A stretch of 64,000 nt of DNA, taken from positions 25,128 through 89,127 of the forward strand of contig NZ_AHJE01000094.1 in the NCBI RefSeq assembly GCF_000243095.1, written 5' to 3'. A program made the translations under genes and the position numbers. Below the pieces are notes generated by a model. That model had not been told where the DNA came from, did no database searches, and worked only from the letters and a program-made list of their open reading frames with translations. Below are positions 62,921 through 64,000 of the stretch, in pieces. Each line of letters starts with the position of its first letter. Position 1 is the first letter of the stretch. The stretch comes from Cupriavidus basilensis OR16 (lineage in GTDB: Bacteria; Pseudomonadota; Gammaproteobacteria; Burkholderiales; Burkholderiaceae).

Positions 62921-63162
62921 GATGGGAAGTGGCTCCTTCAAGCGGTGCCTGCGGCCGTGTTGTCCGGCCCTTGGCGTCCCGCGGTTTGTCGTCCCCGCTT
63001 AAGGCGGGGGCCCGGCGATGTGTAGTTTGGTTTTTGGGTATCGCAGGTGGACACCGGACCCCCGCCTGCTGCATGCGCACCGAGCGTTACGGTGCGCCGC
63101 AGGCAGGGCCGACAGGTAAAACGCTGAAACGATGAAGCAGTGAAACTGCTCCGCGGGGCCGC

Positions 63163-64000
63163 TTACTTCGCCACGCCCAGCTCGCGCAGCGAACCGCCCA
63201 GGCGGGCCGACTCGCTGTCCACGAACTTGCCGAATTCGTCGCCGGTCAGCAGGAACGGGGTCCAGTCATTCTTGGCCAGCGTTTCCTTCCACAGCGGGGT
63301 CTCGGTCGCCTTGACCACCGCATCGACCAGCGCCTTGCGTTGCTCGGCGGTGATGCCCGGCGCGCCGTACACGCCGCGCCAGTTGTAGATCTCCACGTTG
63401 ATGCCCTGCTCCTTGAGCGTCGGGATATCGGCGGTGCGCTCCTTGGAGGTCACGGCCAGCGCGCGCATCTTGCCGCTCTTGATAAAGGGCAGGAACTCGG
63501 ACACGCCGGCGAGGCCGACGGTCACGTGGCCGCCCAGGATCGAGGCCGACGCTTCACCACCGCCCTGGAAAGGCACGTAGTTGATCTTCTTCGGGTCCAC
63601 GCCGCTTTCCTTGGCCACCAGGCCCGCCAGGATGTGGTCGATCGAACCCTTGGAGCCACCGCCCCAGCTCACGCTGCCCGGGTTGGCCTTGAGCTGCGCG
63701 GTGAGGTCCTTCATGGACTTCAGCGGCGAGTTCGCCGGCACGGTGATCACCATGGTGTCGGCGAACAGGCGGGCGATCGGGGTGGCGTTCTTCAGCGTGA
63801 CCGGCGGATGGTTGGTTTCGATCGCGCCGACCATCACCGCGCCGGTGACGATCATCGCGTTGGGGTTGCCCTTGTCGGTGTTGACGAATTGCGTCAGGCC
63901 GATGGTGCCGCCCGCGCCGCCCTTGTTGTCATAGGAGGCCGTCTTGGCCACGCCGGCGGAAACCAGCGCCGCGCCCAGCGAGCGGCCGGTCTGGTCGAAA
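63163..64000 (-). CDS. tctC: Tricarboxylate transport substrate-binding protein (Bug/TctC family), 5' part beyond the window
   Basis: A periplasmic binding protein of the Bug/TctC family, truncated by the window edge. The frame is open to position 64000; 279 residues are visible, starting FDQTGRSLGAALVSAGVAKT. Family features are GGAGGTIGLTQFVNTD, the binding-site loop SWGGGSKGSIDHILAGLVAKESG and YVPFQGGGEASASILGGHVTVGL, and WRGVYGAPGITAEQRKAL near the end. The Gly-rich loops hold carboxylates. Signal peptide and start codon lie outside. It should deliver substrate to TctBA; its ligand is unknown. Confidence 0.92.
   Translation of the reverse strand, partial: FDQTGRSLGAALVSAGVAKTASYDNKGGAGGTIGLTQFVNTDKGNPNAMIVTGAVMVGAIETNHPPVTLKNATPIARLFADTMVITVPANSPLKSMKDLTAQLKANPGSVSWGGGSKGSIDHILAGLVAKESGVDPKKINYVPFQGGGEASASILGGHVTVGLAGVSEFLPFIKSGKMRALAVTSKERTADIPTLKEQGINVEIYNWRGVYGAPGITAEQRKALVDAVVKATETPLWKETLAKNDWTPFLLTGDEFGKFVDSESARLGGSLRELGVAK

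Noticed and set aside
1..64000. CRISPR arrays, rRNA genes and insertion sequences
   Set aside because: No regularly spaced repeats, rRNA-like sequence or transposase motifs were seen.

Overview
The window is GC-rich and reads like a chromosome segment of a Burkholderiaceae betaproteobacterium, most likely Cupriavidus or a close Ralstonia relative. The grounds are the gene order dprA-LysM-def-fmt-lysE-htpX-rsmB-DUF4390-ntrY-ntrX-tRNA-Phe, the TctABC/Bug-type transporter, the CstA-YbdD/MctSR block, and the general protein character. The species call is inference; no database was searched.

Layout. 1-8.2 kb: end of a DUF2272 gene, a class II aldolase, a ketopantoate reductase-like gene, RarD, an orphan TRAP binding protein, a LamB-like porin and an aquaporin. 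8.2-23 kb: housekeeping block with tRNA-Phe, NtrYX-like two-component system, DUF4390, rsmB, htpX, lysE, fmt, def, a LysM protein, dprA, a thioredoxin and topB. 23-35.9 kb: a LysR regulator, a tiny secreted repeat protein, a glycine-zipper protein, ybdD-cstA, a MctSR-like two-component system, pckG, a D-2-hydroxyacid dehydrogenase, an MFS transporter and a MOSC protein. 36-40.5 kb: RND efflux adaptor and pump. 40.7-47.9 kb: a six-gene, all-minus-strand RiPP (modified peptide) island that looks AT-richer than its surroundings. 48.4-56.7 kb: a Fur-box-preceded heme/iron uptake operon (TonB receptor, CobN/HmuS-like chelatase, TolQ/ExbB-like protein, DUF2149, ChaN). 56.7-64 kb: glutathione reductase-like gene, patatin, thioesterase, AbrB-type permease and tctA-tctB-tctC.

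The most interesting systems are two. The RiPP island encodes a double-glycine-leader precursor with a Cys/Pro-rich core, a radical SAM enzyme, a JmjC-type oxygenase, an S41-like periplasmic protein, and a C39 peptidase-ABC exporter with its HlyD partner. As written, the radical SAM protein lacks the CxxxCxxC cluster motif. The HmuR-HmuS-HmuU-HmuV-ChaN-like operon looks like a heme-dechelation route to iron.

A second-order signal runs through the window: at least seven genes carry small lesions. These are 19-20 nt repeats in panE and the MFS gene, apparent small deletions in htpX, DUF4390/ntrY and the radical SAM gene, and single-base frameshifts in hmuS and the glutathione reductase gene. 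They may be real decay or consensus errors, so they bear on how each of these genes should be read.
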